Source: Anagrus nilaparvatae (Eukaryota; Arthropoda; Insecta; Hymenoptera; Mymaridae). Taken from it: DNA of 64,000 nucleotides. A program made the translations under genes and the position numbers. The notes under the pieces are model-generated. The model saw nothing but the letters and a program-made list of their open reading frames with translations. It did not search any database and was not told the DNA's origin. The stretch spans positions 6,264,501 through 6,328,500 of the forward strand of contig JAKSXM010000231.1 of the NCBI GenBank assembly GCA_022575985.1, given 5' to 3'. This document shows positions 1 through 12,015 of this stretch, in pieces. How positions within the stretch are numbered: position 1 is the first letter of the stretch; each line of letters opens with the position of its first letter.

Positions 1-3000
1 ACTTTTAATTAACAAGTAATTTCTGGGTACAAGCGAGTAAAATCTTCGAATTGGTCAGTATTGCGTCAAAGACAATAAAGTAGGCGAATGATGTAAATTT
101 AGCAGAGTAATAAAAAATTGATAATTAATTGAATAAATAATAAAATTCAAGGTTTTTAATATAAAATTATCAGAATTAATCCAATGACACGGATATTACA
201 AAGACACTGTATTGTTAAGCGTTAGAAAGAAAATAAAACAATAATTTAACTTATTGACATTTAAGGATAGCCGAGAGTGTATCAAGGCTAGAATTTTACA
301 ATTTGTAATTTCTTACAATTATTTTTTTCATTAATCATCATTTTTTTCAGTAATTTAGGTTATGATATGTAGAAAAATCATGATAAACTTTATGATTAGA
401 GTGTACAACGGAAAGAGCTCGTTAAGCTCACTGACATAATTATATCAGGTTAAAAACTATAAAATAAAATACCATTTGCGAAAAACGTCGATAAAGAGAT
501 TTTATTAGATACAATTTTCGAATTAATTTTAAAAGATTATCAAATAAATACAAATACGAGCTGTTTTATTGATATATCGAGAGAGAGAACCACTCGATTT
601 CAGTTTCTGTGCGTATAAATGCTGAAAATTACCGGCAATGCTTAACTGACAATAACCGCTTTTGTTTCCTAGTATCATCATCGAAAATTCGATAAAATAT
701 AATAATAATACTTTTTTATATTTTTTTCTCTTACGTATACCTAGTTTTTTATCGGGGTAATAAAAAAAAATAAAAAAGTTTATAGGCCACGGAAACGTTT
801 TGACAGAACATTTAGAAATCGACGTCTTTTTAAACTTTTATTGTGTGTGCTTTTTTCTGTTGTACTTTTTTTCAAGTTATACGTCAAATGCCTTTTTATG
901 ATGTATGTAATAAATATTTTTATCCATTTTTTTTTTGGGAGCTTTTAGTCGTTTGTTGTTTGAATTATAAGACTTAATAATGGACTAAAATATTATTTAC
1001 CCTATTCTGACAAAAATGTAGCTTCCGAATTTTTAGTAGTAGATAACAGCAATTAGAAAGTAAAATTGGTCTTTACTATTTTATAAAAACATTTATCTGA
1101 CAGAAATCGTTGAAAATTCAACGAAATTAGGATTCGGGGTAATTGAAATTTAAATTTATTTGACTGATAAAATAATGCAGATTTTAAAAAAAATGTCGGT
1201 CAGGGTACTAAAGTAAAAACTCCCAACGAATCTTTATTCTGACACGAGGCCACAAAAACTACAAACCACAGATCTAAAAAAGAGAAAAAAATGTTACCCA
1301 AGTGAAAAAAAGCCCATGTATGGACATAAATTTAAATTATTTTCATTAACTAAAAATATTTCTACGTGCTCGTGTTAAATCGTAAAAAATATATAAAAAA
1401 GTACACGCTGTAAATATAATAAATCCTAATAAGTATGAAAAAAAAATTTTTTTTTCATCGTGAAAATTAACTTTCATAATATGTTTTTTTACGCATACTC
1501 ACACATGCAACTGTGTATTACACGATAAAACACTTTTTATTTTCATTGTAAATTAAAATGAAAAATTTTTTAATTTTAAAAAACAGTTGATAATTGAAAA
1601 ATATGCTTCTATTGTTTGCTTGTGGGTTAAATTTTTTTAAATCAAGATTTTGAAAAGTTGACAGGAATTTTAGTTATGTTTTTAGCAAAAAATAGTAAAA
1701 ATCAGATATGGATAAAAAAAATGTTGATTAAATATTTTTTCCTTTAAAAAAAAGTAAATAAAATTTAGCATAAAATTACATTAAAGTTTTAATCTTTTTT
1801 TTTCCTTGATATAATTATTTTGCAATTAGAGTGTATATTCGTTTTATGTGAAGCAGAAGAAGAAGTTGGAATAAAAAAAAGCAAGTGTACATAATTTTCA
1901 AATGAAATTAACATTTTATTAACTTACATAAACGGATTTCTACTTAATATTCAAAAGAGAATTTTTTTTAAGGATTTTATTTTGTAATTAATTTTTATTT
2001 AAAAGATCCTTTAAACAATGTTTTCTGATAAGTAAACAATAAAGTTTAATAAATTAGTCATTAAGTATTAAATTACACATAATCAATTATGATAATTATT
2101 TGATTCAATTATAAATAGTAAATAGCGACTGTTATTTGTTGTAGGGTAAATGTGCCAGTAGATGGACGGTGCGTAGGCGACTAATTACAGTCGGTTTTAT
2201 TATCTTAATTTTTTTCAAAAACTTTCAAGAATCGTTACTGAAACTTTAATACTGTTATAATTTAAGATTTTCGGTTTAATAATACATAACAAAACAAGAA
2301 CAATTGACGCGACCCCTGGTTTGATCAAATGACTAAATCCGTTTGAAAGTAAGAAAAATTATACCACTCCCCTTTAGTACCAATTAAAATCTGTTTCAGA
2401 AAATCGTTTTCGAATACGGCCAATTTTAACAGGCTACCATTACAAGTTGAGAATTCAAAAATTTAAATAACGGGAATTAGCGGGATTTTTTTCGAAATAA
2501 AAAAAAATTACAGTCTTGAATCATTCTAACATTACAGTTACGTTATTATTCATAGAAAATTAATAAGTTATTGACGTCCAAAAAGATTTTTATTACACAA
2601 TTAAAATTACGACGTGACGTTCTTAATCCTTTAATTGCTCATTTTTTATGCTAAATTTCCAAAAATTTATAGTATTCGTGTCAAAAAAAAAATTAATCCT
2701 TTTATTAATTCAAGATTTATTTTTTTTTTAAAATTAAATTAAATTTTGCGTCATTTTAAAATTTAAATTTTTATTAAGATTTTAAAAACTAGATAATATA
2801 ATTATAATAATTTATGTATTAAAAATATTAACATTATTATAATCGATGAAAAAATAAAATTAGCATTGAGAAAAAAAAACAAAGTAATTAGATTTTATTA
2901 TATTATCAGTTACTTTTTTTATAACGCGTTTAAAAAAATAATAATTAATAGTAACAGGACTTGGTTTTTTGTATATTAGGCTGGCCAGTATTTTTTGGGT

Positions 3001-3079
3001 TTGCTTAGTTTCGAAAGGCTTGGATATTCGAATTATGTATTTTTGGTCGCTTGATCGCAACCCTGAATCAGATGGTAGC
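1..3079. other. AT-rich, no gene seen
   Basis: Homopolymer-rich sequence; open frames are short and unrecognisable on both strands. Confidence 0.6.
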
Positions 3080-3242
3080 TAGTGAAATTTTTTTTTCTTG
3101 CTCAAACAATTGCAAATAACCTGAAGTATTAAAAAAATTTAAAAAAAATTATTTCCATTCATTTAGGAAAAAAAATTTTGTAACAGAAAGGAAATTTTTT
3201 AGTCATTTGCAATCGTTTGAGCAAGAAAAAAAAATTTCACTG
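3080..3242. repeat. Short inverted-repeat element (about 163 bp)
   Basis: The arms at about 3081-3120 and 3202-3242 are near-perfect complements and include CTTGCTCAAAC / GTTTGAGCAAG and AGTGAAATTTTTTTTT / its complement. The interior is A/T-rich with no ORF. Consistent with a small MITE or foldback. Confidence 0.7.
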
Positions 3243-4527
3243 GCCACAAGCGAAATAATTTTCAGTGTATTTTAAGTATTTTAACGTTTATTAACAAGTT
3301 TTCATTGATCAGATTAAGAAACTGATTTCAGAATCGTGATCAACGACCCTAAAATTGGAAATCAACTTTAAAATTAATAAATTAATAACTTTAATTACTG
3401 ATTTTGAGACTAGAAATTTAAAATTTGAAGTTTCTAGTTTTGAATGTTAAAGTTTTGATTTCAGAATCGAACTCAGCTATGCCAAAAACTACAAAAGTAT
3501 GCCGAGTGATTTTTATTAAAAGTCATGCTAAAATGCTTAGAACCTAAACATTCAAAAATTAAAAAAATAGCACCCAGCCTAATATACCTTAAAAATATAC
3601 CTATAAACCAAAAAAAATCAACAATAAAAAAAAAAAGAAAACAATATAGTGTGATTAAAAAACTAACAATTTTTTTTTTAATTTATAGTTTTGATATACT
3701 AAAAAAAAAAATTGTTTTATTTTACGCTCTTAGTTTTAATTTGAAGCTTAAATTTTCTGGCTGCTTTTCAAAAAAAAAAAAAAGCTATATAAGGGAAACG
3801 TTTTTACAGTATATATACAGCTCGAGAGAAAAAAAAAGGATCAAATAAAAACGATTGTATAGCTAGAATAAAGTTTGTATTGTATACTTTTTGAATATTA
3901 TATCTTCCTTTTGAATTTAAGTAAATAAAATGATAATATTAACTCAAACGCTGTTACACACCTCTTTTTATTATTACGTTATAAAAAAAGTGCTTTTTGT
4001 CGATTTGAATAAATGAATAAAAGCATTTTTTTCGACTCAAAGTTTTGAAGTAAGTTGTTTTTTAGAATTTAAATAATGTTTGGACAAAAGAGCTAAACTG
4101 CTGTAATAAATTATATAAGCATCTGGAACATTTATAAGGCCATACAGAGAGAAATGAAATGGCTAAATGAGCATTGTCTACACAACAAACGATCCTATCG
4201 TCACCATGTCGCTTTGGGAGAAATCTGGATATGCTTGACCTTGCAAAACGCAATTCAACTGCACTCTCGAGTCCTCTCAACCCTCCTCTTTCCTTTCTCT
4301 CTAATAAACGTTGTTATGTTTAGCACATCAAGTGTTATGTCTCTTTATATCGTAAATTTTAGCAATTAGAGACTTCCTTTCTGATTCCTTGTAAATAACA
4401 TTTCGTAACTCATTGTTTATTATTTTATTTTTTAATAGCCAAAACGAAAACATCAGTCTTTTACTTAAATTGCTCTGAGATAATTTTGAATATTTTTTTC
4501 TTTTTTCTTTTTTTTAATACAATACAG
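3243..4527. other. Upstream region of the transporter
   Basis: A lysine-rich open frame at 3525-3848 arises from poly-A DNA. The segment at about 4100-4370 is less AT-rich, with a pyrimidine-rich stretch near 4260-4310, and may hold the transporter promoter or a 5' UTR exon. No core promoter could be fixed. Confidence 0.4.
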
Positions 4528-4589
4528 AGATAATAGAGGATATGCACTGCAAGTTGTTGGCAGGTTCGAGTCGTTCGGATGTAGGATAA
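4528..4589 (+). promoter_or_regulatory. 5' leader with possible splice acceptor and short uORF
   Basis: A long pyrimidine tract (about 4494-4515) followed by ATACAG ending at 4527 looks like a splice acceptor, so the transporter mRNA may begin with an untranslated exon upstream; a GTAAAT donor at 4390 is one possible partner. A short ORF starts at ATG 4542 and ends with TAA at 4587-4589, its last A being the A of the transporter ATG (TAATG overlap). This stop/start overlap could lower or couple translation of the main ORF. The transporter frame is also open upstream to 4528, so a longer N terminus from an upstream coding exon cannot be excluded. Confidence 0.35.
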
Positions 4590-7443
4590 TGGATTTCTCA
4601 CTTTTACGACAAATCCTGATTGGAGTAGTCTGTAAGTATTTCATATTTCTTACGTATGTATGTGAGAAAATAAAGAAAAACAGGAAGAATCAGCTCGGAA
4701 AAAAAACGATAAGAATCGGTCATAACAATAAAATGGAACGACTGCTACTACTAAAGTATAAGCAGTTCTCCAAAATCGATTAGGCTTGAATTTATGTTAC
4801 GACTATGAGCAAAGATCCTTTCTATCTTTTCTCGCATTTAATATACCTTAGAAGATAAAGGAATATAAAACCCTCTTTCCAGGTAATCTCTTGATAATTG
4901 ACAGTGGATTTCACGAAGGATGGAGCACGCCCATGGTCCCCAAGCTCGAGCAGGATCCTCGGCTGGATATTGGCCCGGAAGAGGGTGCATGGATGATAAA
5001 TCTTATGTATGTAGGCGTGGGTTTGGGCTCTGTTATTCCATTGCTATTAATGGATCGTATAGGACGTAAGTGGACCATGCTCATTGCTGCCATGCCGAAA
5101 ATTGCAAGTTGGCTGTGCTATGCTTGTGCGCAAGATCACTGGGGATTTTACTTGGGTCGATTGTTAGCTGGACTTGGTACCGGTGTAACTTATTGTGTTA
5201 CTCCAATGTACATTGGGGAGGTAAGCACCAAGCGAACTAGAGGACCACTCAGTGCTTCCTTGGCTGTATGGATCAATATAGGCATGCTGTTGATCTATGG
5301 ACTGGGGCTGTACACTTCGAGGCTTCAAGTTTCCCTTGTAGCAATGATAGTTCCGCTCATGTTTCTCATGAGCTTCGTCTGGCTTCCTAAAAGTGCAGTA
5401 TTTCTTGCCAAAAAGAATAGATTGGGAAAGGCCGAGCAAGTTCTCAAATGGTCTTTGGATCGTGAAGACGTGCATGAAGAGCTCGAGGAAATTCGGCGGA
5501 TGGTTTCTGGTGAAGCGAATCTCCAGCTTGGATTCATGCATTCTCTAAAGGAATCTATTACGCGGCGCGAGTGTATTAAAGCTTTTTTGATTACTGGACT
5601 TCTTATGGGCACAATGATTTTTTCCGGCGCGGCGCCTATTTTAGCCTACCAAACGTATACTTTTGATGAAGCTGGTTTCAGTGTTTCAGTCGAAGCTAGC
5701 GTAATGCTCTCTGGATTAGCAATTGTGGTTTCAGGATTGGCGTGTGTTTTGCTGGTCAAACGCACTGGAAAAAGGCCATTACTTCTTGTAGCAGGTCCTA
5801 TAACTGCCTTAAGTCTGGCCATTGTTGCTGGATTTTTTACTCTCAAGCACCTCGAATTCGACGTATCCAGCATCACATGGATACCGACTTTTTTCATTGT
5901 TCTGTACGCTCTCGCCTACGGAATCGCACTTAACCCATTGCCTTTAAGCTACATCGGTGAAATTTTTCCTTTAGACGTCAAGGTACCAGCGGCGCTTTTC
6001 TGTTCTCTTTACTACGCCACTGGAAGCTTACTCGTAGTCAAAGTTTATCAGGTAAGTCAGTCTAAGTTTCTTTATGAAAATATAAAATTTATTATCTACA
6101 AAAAGAAAAAATTAACGTGTCTAAATAAAAAAGCTTGAAATTATTTAAAAAGGTTAATAGATAAAAGGTTATTTTCAAAAAGATGAATCTTTGTAGCCAA
6201 CGTGGCGAAAAAATAAAATAATAAGCTAAACTATTCCATACAAGGTAATTTTAATTAAATATACTCTGCGTGGTACAAAAGAGACGAATATTTATCAATC
6301 TGGTAAGTTAATTTAAAAAAAAGCGCAAAAGATAATTTCTTTGAGAGTTTAAAAAATAATAAAAAAATTGAGTATTTTATAAGATCCAAGATTTAATATT
6401 TTTAGTTGTAGACTTAATGGAAAAAGTATTGAACCGATAAAATTCTTTAATACAAATGTATAATTTTATTATAAAATATATATTTTGGCAAAATGATTAT
6501 TGGCAAATTGTCAAACTATTAAATTTCAAACCCATGATCGAAACAGTTAAATAAAACTTACATGGATTATTTATTTTTGTTTTATAAAAAACGTTTCGTT
6601 CACCGAAGCCTAGGATCGAATAATTTATTTTTATAGAAAAAAATATAATAAATCAATTGCTGTAAATAATCCTTGTATTAGAAGTACACTTATGTACATA
6701 ACTTATATGGATAGTTCTCTCTCTTGTTTATGTACATAAATATTCCATAAATTTTTTACTTTTTAGCAATTGAGAAACTTGATATATATAATATTTCTAC
6801 CTACTTGTATATAAAAATATATTTTTTCTTATAAAATATTCTCGTAAAAAACTAAATAAATAATCATATTTTTTGAAGATCCGTGGCAAAAAAGGATAAT
6901 TAAAAAATTCTAGTTTATTAAATATTGGCAGGTAATTTATAAAAATTAGTGCAAAAAACGAGAGAGGGAGAGTTGAGTATCTCCGATCAGTCATGCTCAG
7001 TCTGTCACTCGCATACACAGCTCTTGACTTGGTAATGTAAAGACTCTTTTGCCAGTCTTTTTTTTATATTCGCTATATTTCATACGTACCAACTTTCATC
7101 TTTAATGCATTTTTCCTTTTTAAATTTCAAGCTTTAAATTTAACAGATCGCAATAAATCAAGTGAAATTTTTGAAACTTGGTTATTAATAAAAAAATAAT
7201 CTGTGTAATTTCATTCTTTGACAAAATGACATTTAATGAGTTTGGCAATTTACCATTATTTTTCAGGTACTGCAAGCATCCTATGGTACCTTCGTCCCAT
7301 TTTGGTTCTTCGCTGGTGTAACTTCGTTTCTTTCGTTTCTGATCTACTTGTTTGTGCCAGAGACCGAAGGCAAGAGCTTGGAAGAGATTCAAATGGAACT
7401 GAGAGGAGGAAAAGCTATAACTGAATCGAAAAATCGCTATTAA
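4589..7443 (+). CDS. Tret1-like MFS sugar transporter, 3 coding exons, 462 aa
   Basis: Spliced CDS join(4589..4631, 4883..6051, 7267..7443). Both introns are GT-AG: donor GTAAGT at 4632 with acceptor TTTCCAG ending 4882, and donor GTAAGT at 6052 with acceptor TTTCAG ending 7266. Joining them gives one frame to TAA at 7441. The product looks like a plasma-membrane 12-helix sugar porter (SLC2 / facilitated trehalose transporter family, usually about 460-500 aa). Motifs seen: GWSTPMVPKL (28-36), DRIGRK (72-77, MFS motif A), GRLLAGLGTG (106-115), TGKRP (309-313), GEIFP (373-377) and PETEGKSLEEI (435-445), the last encoded by exon 3. Canonical motifs that have changed: PESPR reads PKSAV (183-187), the QQxSG of helix 7 is lost, and PIPW reads PLPL (366-369). 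Substrate is therefore uncertain; family assignment is firm, trehalose transport is not. The ATG at 4589 puts the first helix immediately after a short cytoplasmic N terminus, as in the family. No paralogue is adjacent. Confidence 0.9.
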
Positions 7444-7552
7444 AGCTTTAGAAGTCAAAGCCAAGAGAAAAAGCTCGTACTTAAAAGGCCCTTTTATTAT
7501 TCATTTTTCATCCTATTTTTTTTCCCCCGAGTGAATAATCTTTTTTTTTTTT

Positions 7553-7558
7553 AATAAA
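7553..7558 (+). terminator. Candidate polyadenylation signal of the sugar transporter
   Basis: AATAAA about 110 bp after the TAA stop of the sugar transporter, preceded by a T-rich tract. This is a plausible 3' UTR length for a compact insect gene, but AATAAA is common in such AT-rich DNA. Confidence 0.4.
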
Positions 7559-7830
7559 AAACATACTTTCTTTGAGAAAATGTGAAACACAAGCGGTTTA
7601 TAACGACCGCCATAATATATTTTATATAATAGCTTCCTTATTATTACGCAAAGATAAACAAGCAAGAGAGAGACAACAAGTTCAACTTCTTTATTATAAA
7701 GTCTTAAAAAGAAAATTTTTATTACTCGATAATAAGATAATGTAAGACACATTTTATTTTCTCTTAAAAAAAAATTTAGATTAATTATCTCTAAAAAGTG
7801 CAAAATATTAAAATTAAAAAATAAGTAAAT

Positions 7831-7851
7831 GTGTGCGTGTGTGTGTATGTG
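7831..7851. repeat. Imperfect (GT)n repeat
   Basis: GTGTGCGTGTGTGTGTATGT, downstream of the transporter gene. Confidence 0.75.
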
Positions 7852-8440
7852 AATGAAAAAAATGCTGTCAGTATTACAATGTTTTACGAGGTAGTAAAAT
7901 TCAACGTCTCGTGAATTTTGTGTATGCAGAAAAATTTTTTTTCTGAAAAATCACGCAGGACGTGATGACTTTTGAAAATTTTATTATTATTATCTTGTCT
8001 TATAATATACTATTTATTATATGGAGAAAAAAATGTATATTTTTATTTATTAATTTTTTTATTTTATCTTCTATTTTTACATCTTCTTGTATTTACTACC
8101 TTAGTTATTTTTTAATAAAAATATAAATAAAGAAAATAAGTACATTTTATATTTTAGTCATATTTTTTTAAAGCTTTTATTTGAGTTTATGTTGATGGAA
8201 TTGGTAAATGTAAGTTTTTAGGGCGGAGTCTTTTTCATATTTGGAGACGAGTAAACTAGATTTTTGATACCCACTTTTGGGGTAATATACATTAAAATTT
8301 TTTATATTAGTTTTAACCTTTTTGAATAATGCGCTACTTTTTCTTCAAATTTATTGAAGTAAAAAAATTCAGCTAGGAAGCAAACTTCAATGAACTTCAA
8401 TAGTCTTACTGTACCAAACTCTAAAAAATAAGCGTATGTG

Positions 8441-8842
8441 CACTGTAAAAAGTAACTTTCTTATATTAACAAAAAAATTAGAACATTTTCGAAAACATTT
8501 GTAAAAAAATCAAAAATTTACTAAATTTAGTATACAAACAAAAAATTCGAGTATTTTCACTTTTTTTTTGTGAACTTGCAAGAAAAATTAATAATTTACA
8601 ATTTTTTTTCTCGAAAATTTACAAAAAATAGTTGTAAATTTCCGAAAAATAGTTGTGAATTTACAACTTTTTTCGTAAAATCACAAAAAAAAAATCGAGA
8701 ATTCTCGAATTTTTCGATAATATACTAAATTTAGTAAATTTACCATTTTTATCGAATATATACAAAATTTTTTGAAAATTCACTAATTTTTCGAAAAAAT
8801 TCTATTTTTTTTGTAAATCTAAGAAAGTTACTTTTTACAGTG
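8441..8842. mobile_element. CACTG-ended foldback MITE, copy 1 (402 bp)
   Basis: Starts CACTGTAAAAAGTAACTTTC and ends with its complement. The arms are imperfect inverted repeats of roughly 180 bp, with a centre of repeated TTGTAAATTT / GTGAATTTAC motifs. No coding capacity. The TA dinucleotides that flank copies 2 and 3 are absent here; the flanks are GTG and CGG. Confidence 0.85.
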
Positions 8843-9097
8843 CGGTTACCCTTTTTGAGTCGAATCAGTCTTGGGTTTTTTTATTCGGATCAGGTCTAAG
8901 GATACAGTTTTGAATAGGAATTTTCCCGGGTATTATGAAAATGTTTCGTTATTTATGGATAATAGGTTGTTATTTTCTTAATTATAGTAGTAAATTTTTT
9001 ACTTTTTTCCTCTTTTCTATAAGCATAAATGAAAAATTAAGCCAGGGAAATTATCGATTCAATACTGTGGATTTACCCGACATCTAACCCGACCTAA
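8843..9097. repeat. Diverged foldback repeat related to 40034-40439
   Basis: Contains GATACAGTTTTGAATAGG near its left side and the complement of a similar block near 9050-9080, plus CCCGAC words at the ends. It matches the arms of the element at 40034-40439. It directly abuts the CACTG MITE ending at 8842; the bases before that MITE (GTATGTG) resemble the GTGAGTG terminus of the 40034 copy, so the MITE may be inserted near its left tip. Confidence 0.55.
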
Positions 9098-11589
9098 CTA
9101 AAAAAAAGACTAAACTTTTTTTGGTTTTTATTTCACAAGATTTTAGACTCTGAAATAAAAATGAAGTCATTGAAATAAACGTCTTTACCATTTTTATAAA
9201 TAAATGATAATAAACAAGCCAACTCTTAAGACGAGTTTTAGCAAAACAACCACATAAATCTCCTAAAGCACCTCCAAAAAAGCTCAAAACGTACTTAGCA
9301 CAAGTATCTAAAGTAATACGTAAGCTTTCAGAATTTTACAAACACTTTCAAAAAAAGAACCACAAAAAGCAGCTGATGCTGTGTTGAAATTCTCTGAATT
9401 AACCAATGTACATTTTTTCATACTAATTCATCTTACTTCCTCATGCAAACTATGTTATTTAATATAAGTAAAAAAGTTTTTTTAAAAAAATTGCCCAAGG
9501 GTTGTACGTATTTTTTTAATTAAATAAAAACTTCATTTTTTTACTTTTTACGTATCGAATTATATTATGTCAATCATTCTCGAATTACGAGTTTAAAATT
9601 TTTTTTACTCATTTTTTTTTTCAAATTATTTTACTGGGTGAGATTATTTTAGATTTTATAAATAAAATTTGTTTTTAAAGTTAATTGCTTCTATCAAAAT
9701 ATTCAGGTAAGAATTAATTAAAAAAATAAGAGCATTTTGTACTTAGAGAATTTTAAATAAAATTTTTGTATCTAACAATTTTAAAACCCTTTTTTCTTGC
9801 TCAGCTTTCAACAAAAACTAATAAATTGCATCAATTTCTAAGCAGCTAATTAACAACCTAAAGTACATTCAAGAAGCGCAATCTTACACAATGTACTTTT
9901 GATTCTGAATCTGCGAATTAATTGAGAATCTCAGAAACAAACAAGTGATTCGCATTAATAACCTTTGCTATTAATTAAAACACCGCAGTCTATTGATTTA
10001 ACTGTTATTATTTTAAGCTTTAGGCTAACAGCTACTTTGATCTGCTAAGTGAGATGGAATCGAATGATTTATTGAAATAATGGGAATCTTTAGCTTCTGG
10101 GATCTTAAAATAAGCTTTTAGGTTAGAAAAGCTCATCCAGTAGGTAGGTAAATTTTTAAAAAGAGTTTCAATAAATTTAAAACGTGCAAAATGATCTTAA
10201 GAATTTTAAGTATCGTGTTACAAATGTTGAAAGAAATTAAAATTTGCAAAATTGATTAGATAACATAAAAAAGTAGATTAAATTAACGCTTCCATAAATT
10301 CGTAATTAAAATGTAAACAATAAAATATTTTACTACGTGCAGTAAACATAAAAAGGATAAATAAAATGCTTTCGATTGTTAGAATTTAAAAATTTAGTCG
10401 ATGAAAATCGTAAACACGAAATTTCTTCTCGATTCGATTCACGTATTTTTTTAAAAAATTCAAAACGTACAAGATCGAACACTAAAAAAAGATACATAAA
10501 ATCGAAGATTTTTAATTTTAAATTATCTTATAAAAATTTATTTAAAATTAAAGTCTACTTTATCGACAAAAATTTTAAATGTAACTTTAAGAAAACACAA
10601 AAGCTCGCATGTTAAAGATAAGACGCTTAAATGTTAAAATATGTTGTTGGCTAAAATAAATTCGCATTTACGCTACTGAATACGAAAAATTTTACTTTAG
10701 GATTTAGAAAAAATGCCATCTCACAGCCTACATAGAAAATATATTATCTTATTATATTGAATATATTATTTCGTCGTTTGATTCGAAAGGAAAAAAAAAA
10801 TTGAAATTGGAATTTTTTCAACTAAAACTGAATTACGCTAAATTGAATTTAACTTTTTCTCTTATTCGTCTTTAATAAAAAATTCTTTTTGAATTTTCTC
10901 TAATTTAATATATCAAAAATTTATTCGAATACTAAAAAATTTAATGCTATGCAGTCGTGTAATAAATGATTTTTCTTTCATTAGAAATCACTGAGGAATT
11001 TACTGTTTATTAATGAAAAGAAAAATTATTCTCTGATTTTTATTTTTTTTTTTTTTTGGTTTTGTTATATGTAAATAGTTTTTCAGCTCGATATATTATT
11101 CAAAGAAAATTAACTGTGATGGTTGACATTTTTCCAAGAAATAAAAAGGATTATGTGGAATTGATTTTTTAAAAGTACTTTTAAGTTTTCAACAAAATTT
11201 TTAGCAGCTTGGTTTTTACAATTTTTATGATTTTTTAATTAAAATTTTGTCAATTTTTTAAATTTATTTTTTGAATTTGCATCCTCTGGAACCTTCAGGT
11301 TTGTTGTTTTGAATAGACAAAAAAGCATTTCTAGAAAATAGTATTCTCATTTTTTTGGAACCTTTGAATAAATTACTAAAAAACTAAAATACTGATAAGT
11401 TTTTAATCCTAGCATAATTTTTAGAACCAATAAAGGTTCTAGATATCAAAAGGCACGTTTTGAGTAGCTGAATTTGGCAGGAAATTCGCTTTCAAAAGAA
11501 AATTTTTTTTCACTACTATAAGCTATACTTTTTACAATAAAAATGTTTGGAACCTTTCCCTCGTAAAAAAAAATAACCTAATAGCAACA
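9098..11589. other. AT-rich, no gene seen
   Basis: No exon, RNA gene or repeat boundary could be supported. The 79-codon frame at 10376 is basic, low-complexity and unrecognised. Confidence 0.6.
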
Positions 11590-12015
11590 AAATTTTTTGG
11601 ATCCGTGACAGATTCTGGGTAGAATTTATTGGATCCACTTTTTTGTCAGAGGATGAAAATTTCGGATAATGCTGACTCTATTTTCGGATTCTTGTAAAAA
11701 TTTTATCGAAGCACTTCTTTTCGGATAAATTTTTAAAAATTTCTGAAAGACAGAACAAAAAAAAAAGAAAATGTTATTTATTTTTTTTGTTTGCTAAATG
11801 AATTAACGGGACGAAATTCACTTGTGAAATTTAATTTTATTTTTGTACAATGATTCAGAAAATTTTTTAAATTTACCTAAAAAGGGGTGGTTAGATAAAA
11901 TTTCTACAAAAATCCGAAAATAGATTCAGAATTTTTGGGAATTTTCATACAGTGAAAAAAAAGTGGGCCCCAGAATTTCTGCCAAGAATATGCCGCAGAT
12001 CCCAAAATTCTGCCC
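11590..12015. repeat. Foldback element (about 425 bp)
   Basis: Imperfect inverted repeat. Clear arm segments are 11672-11704 (CTCTATTTTCGGATTC) and 11898-11930 (GAAAATAGATTC), extending outward through TGGATCCACTTTTTT and its counterpart AAAAAAGTGGGCCCC to TTTTTTGGATCC / CCCAAAATTC tips. No coding content. A partial relative lies at about 39010-39112. Confidence 0.6.

Noticed and set aside
3525..3848. 107-codon lysine-rich frame
   Set aside because: Made largely of AAA/ATA codons from poly-A DNA; no domain and no typical coding composition.
5164..5612. Minus-strand frames of 95-125 codons opposite the transporter
   Set aside because: Antisense shadows of transporter exon 2, which has full family motifs.
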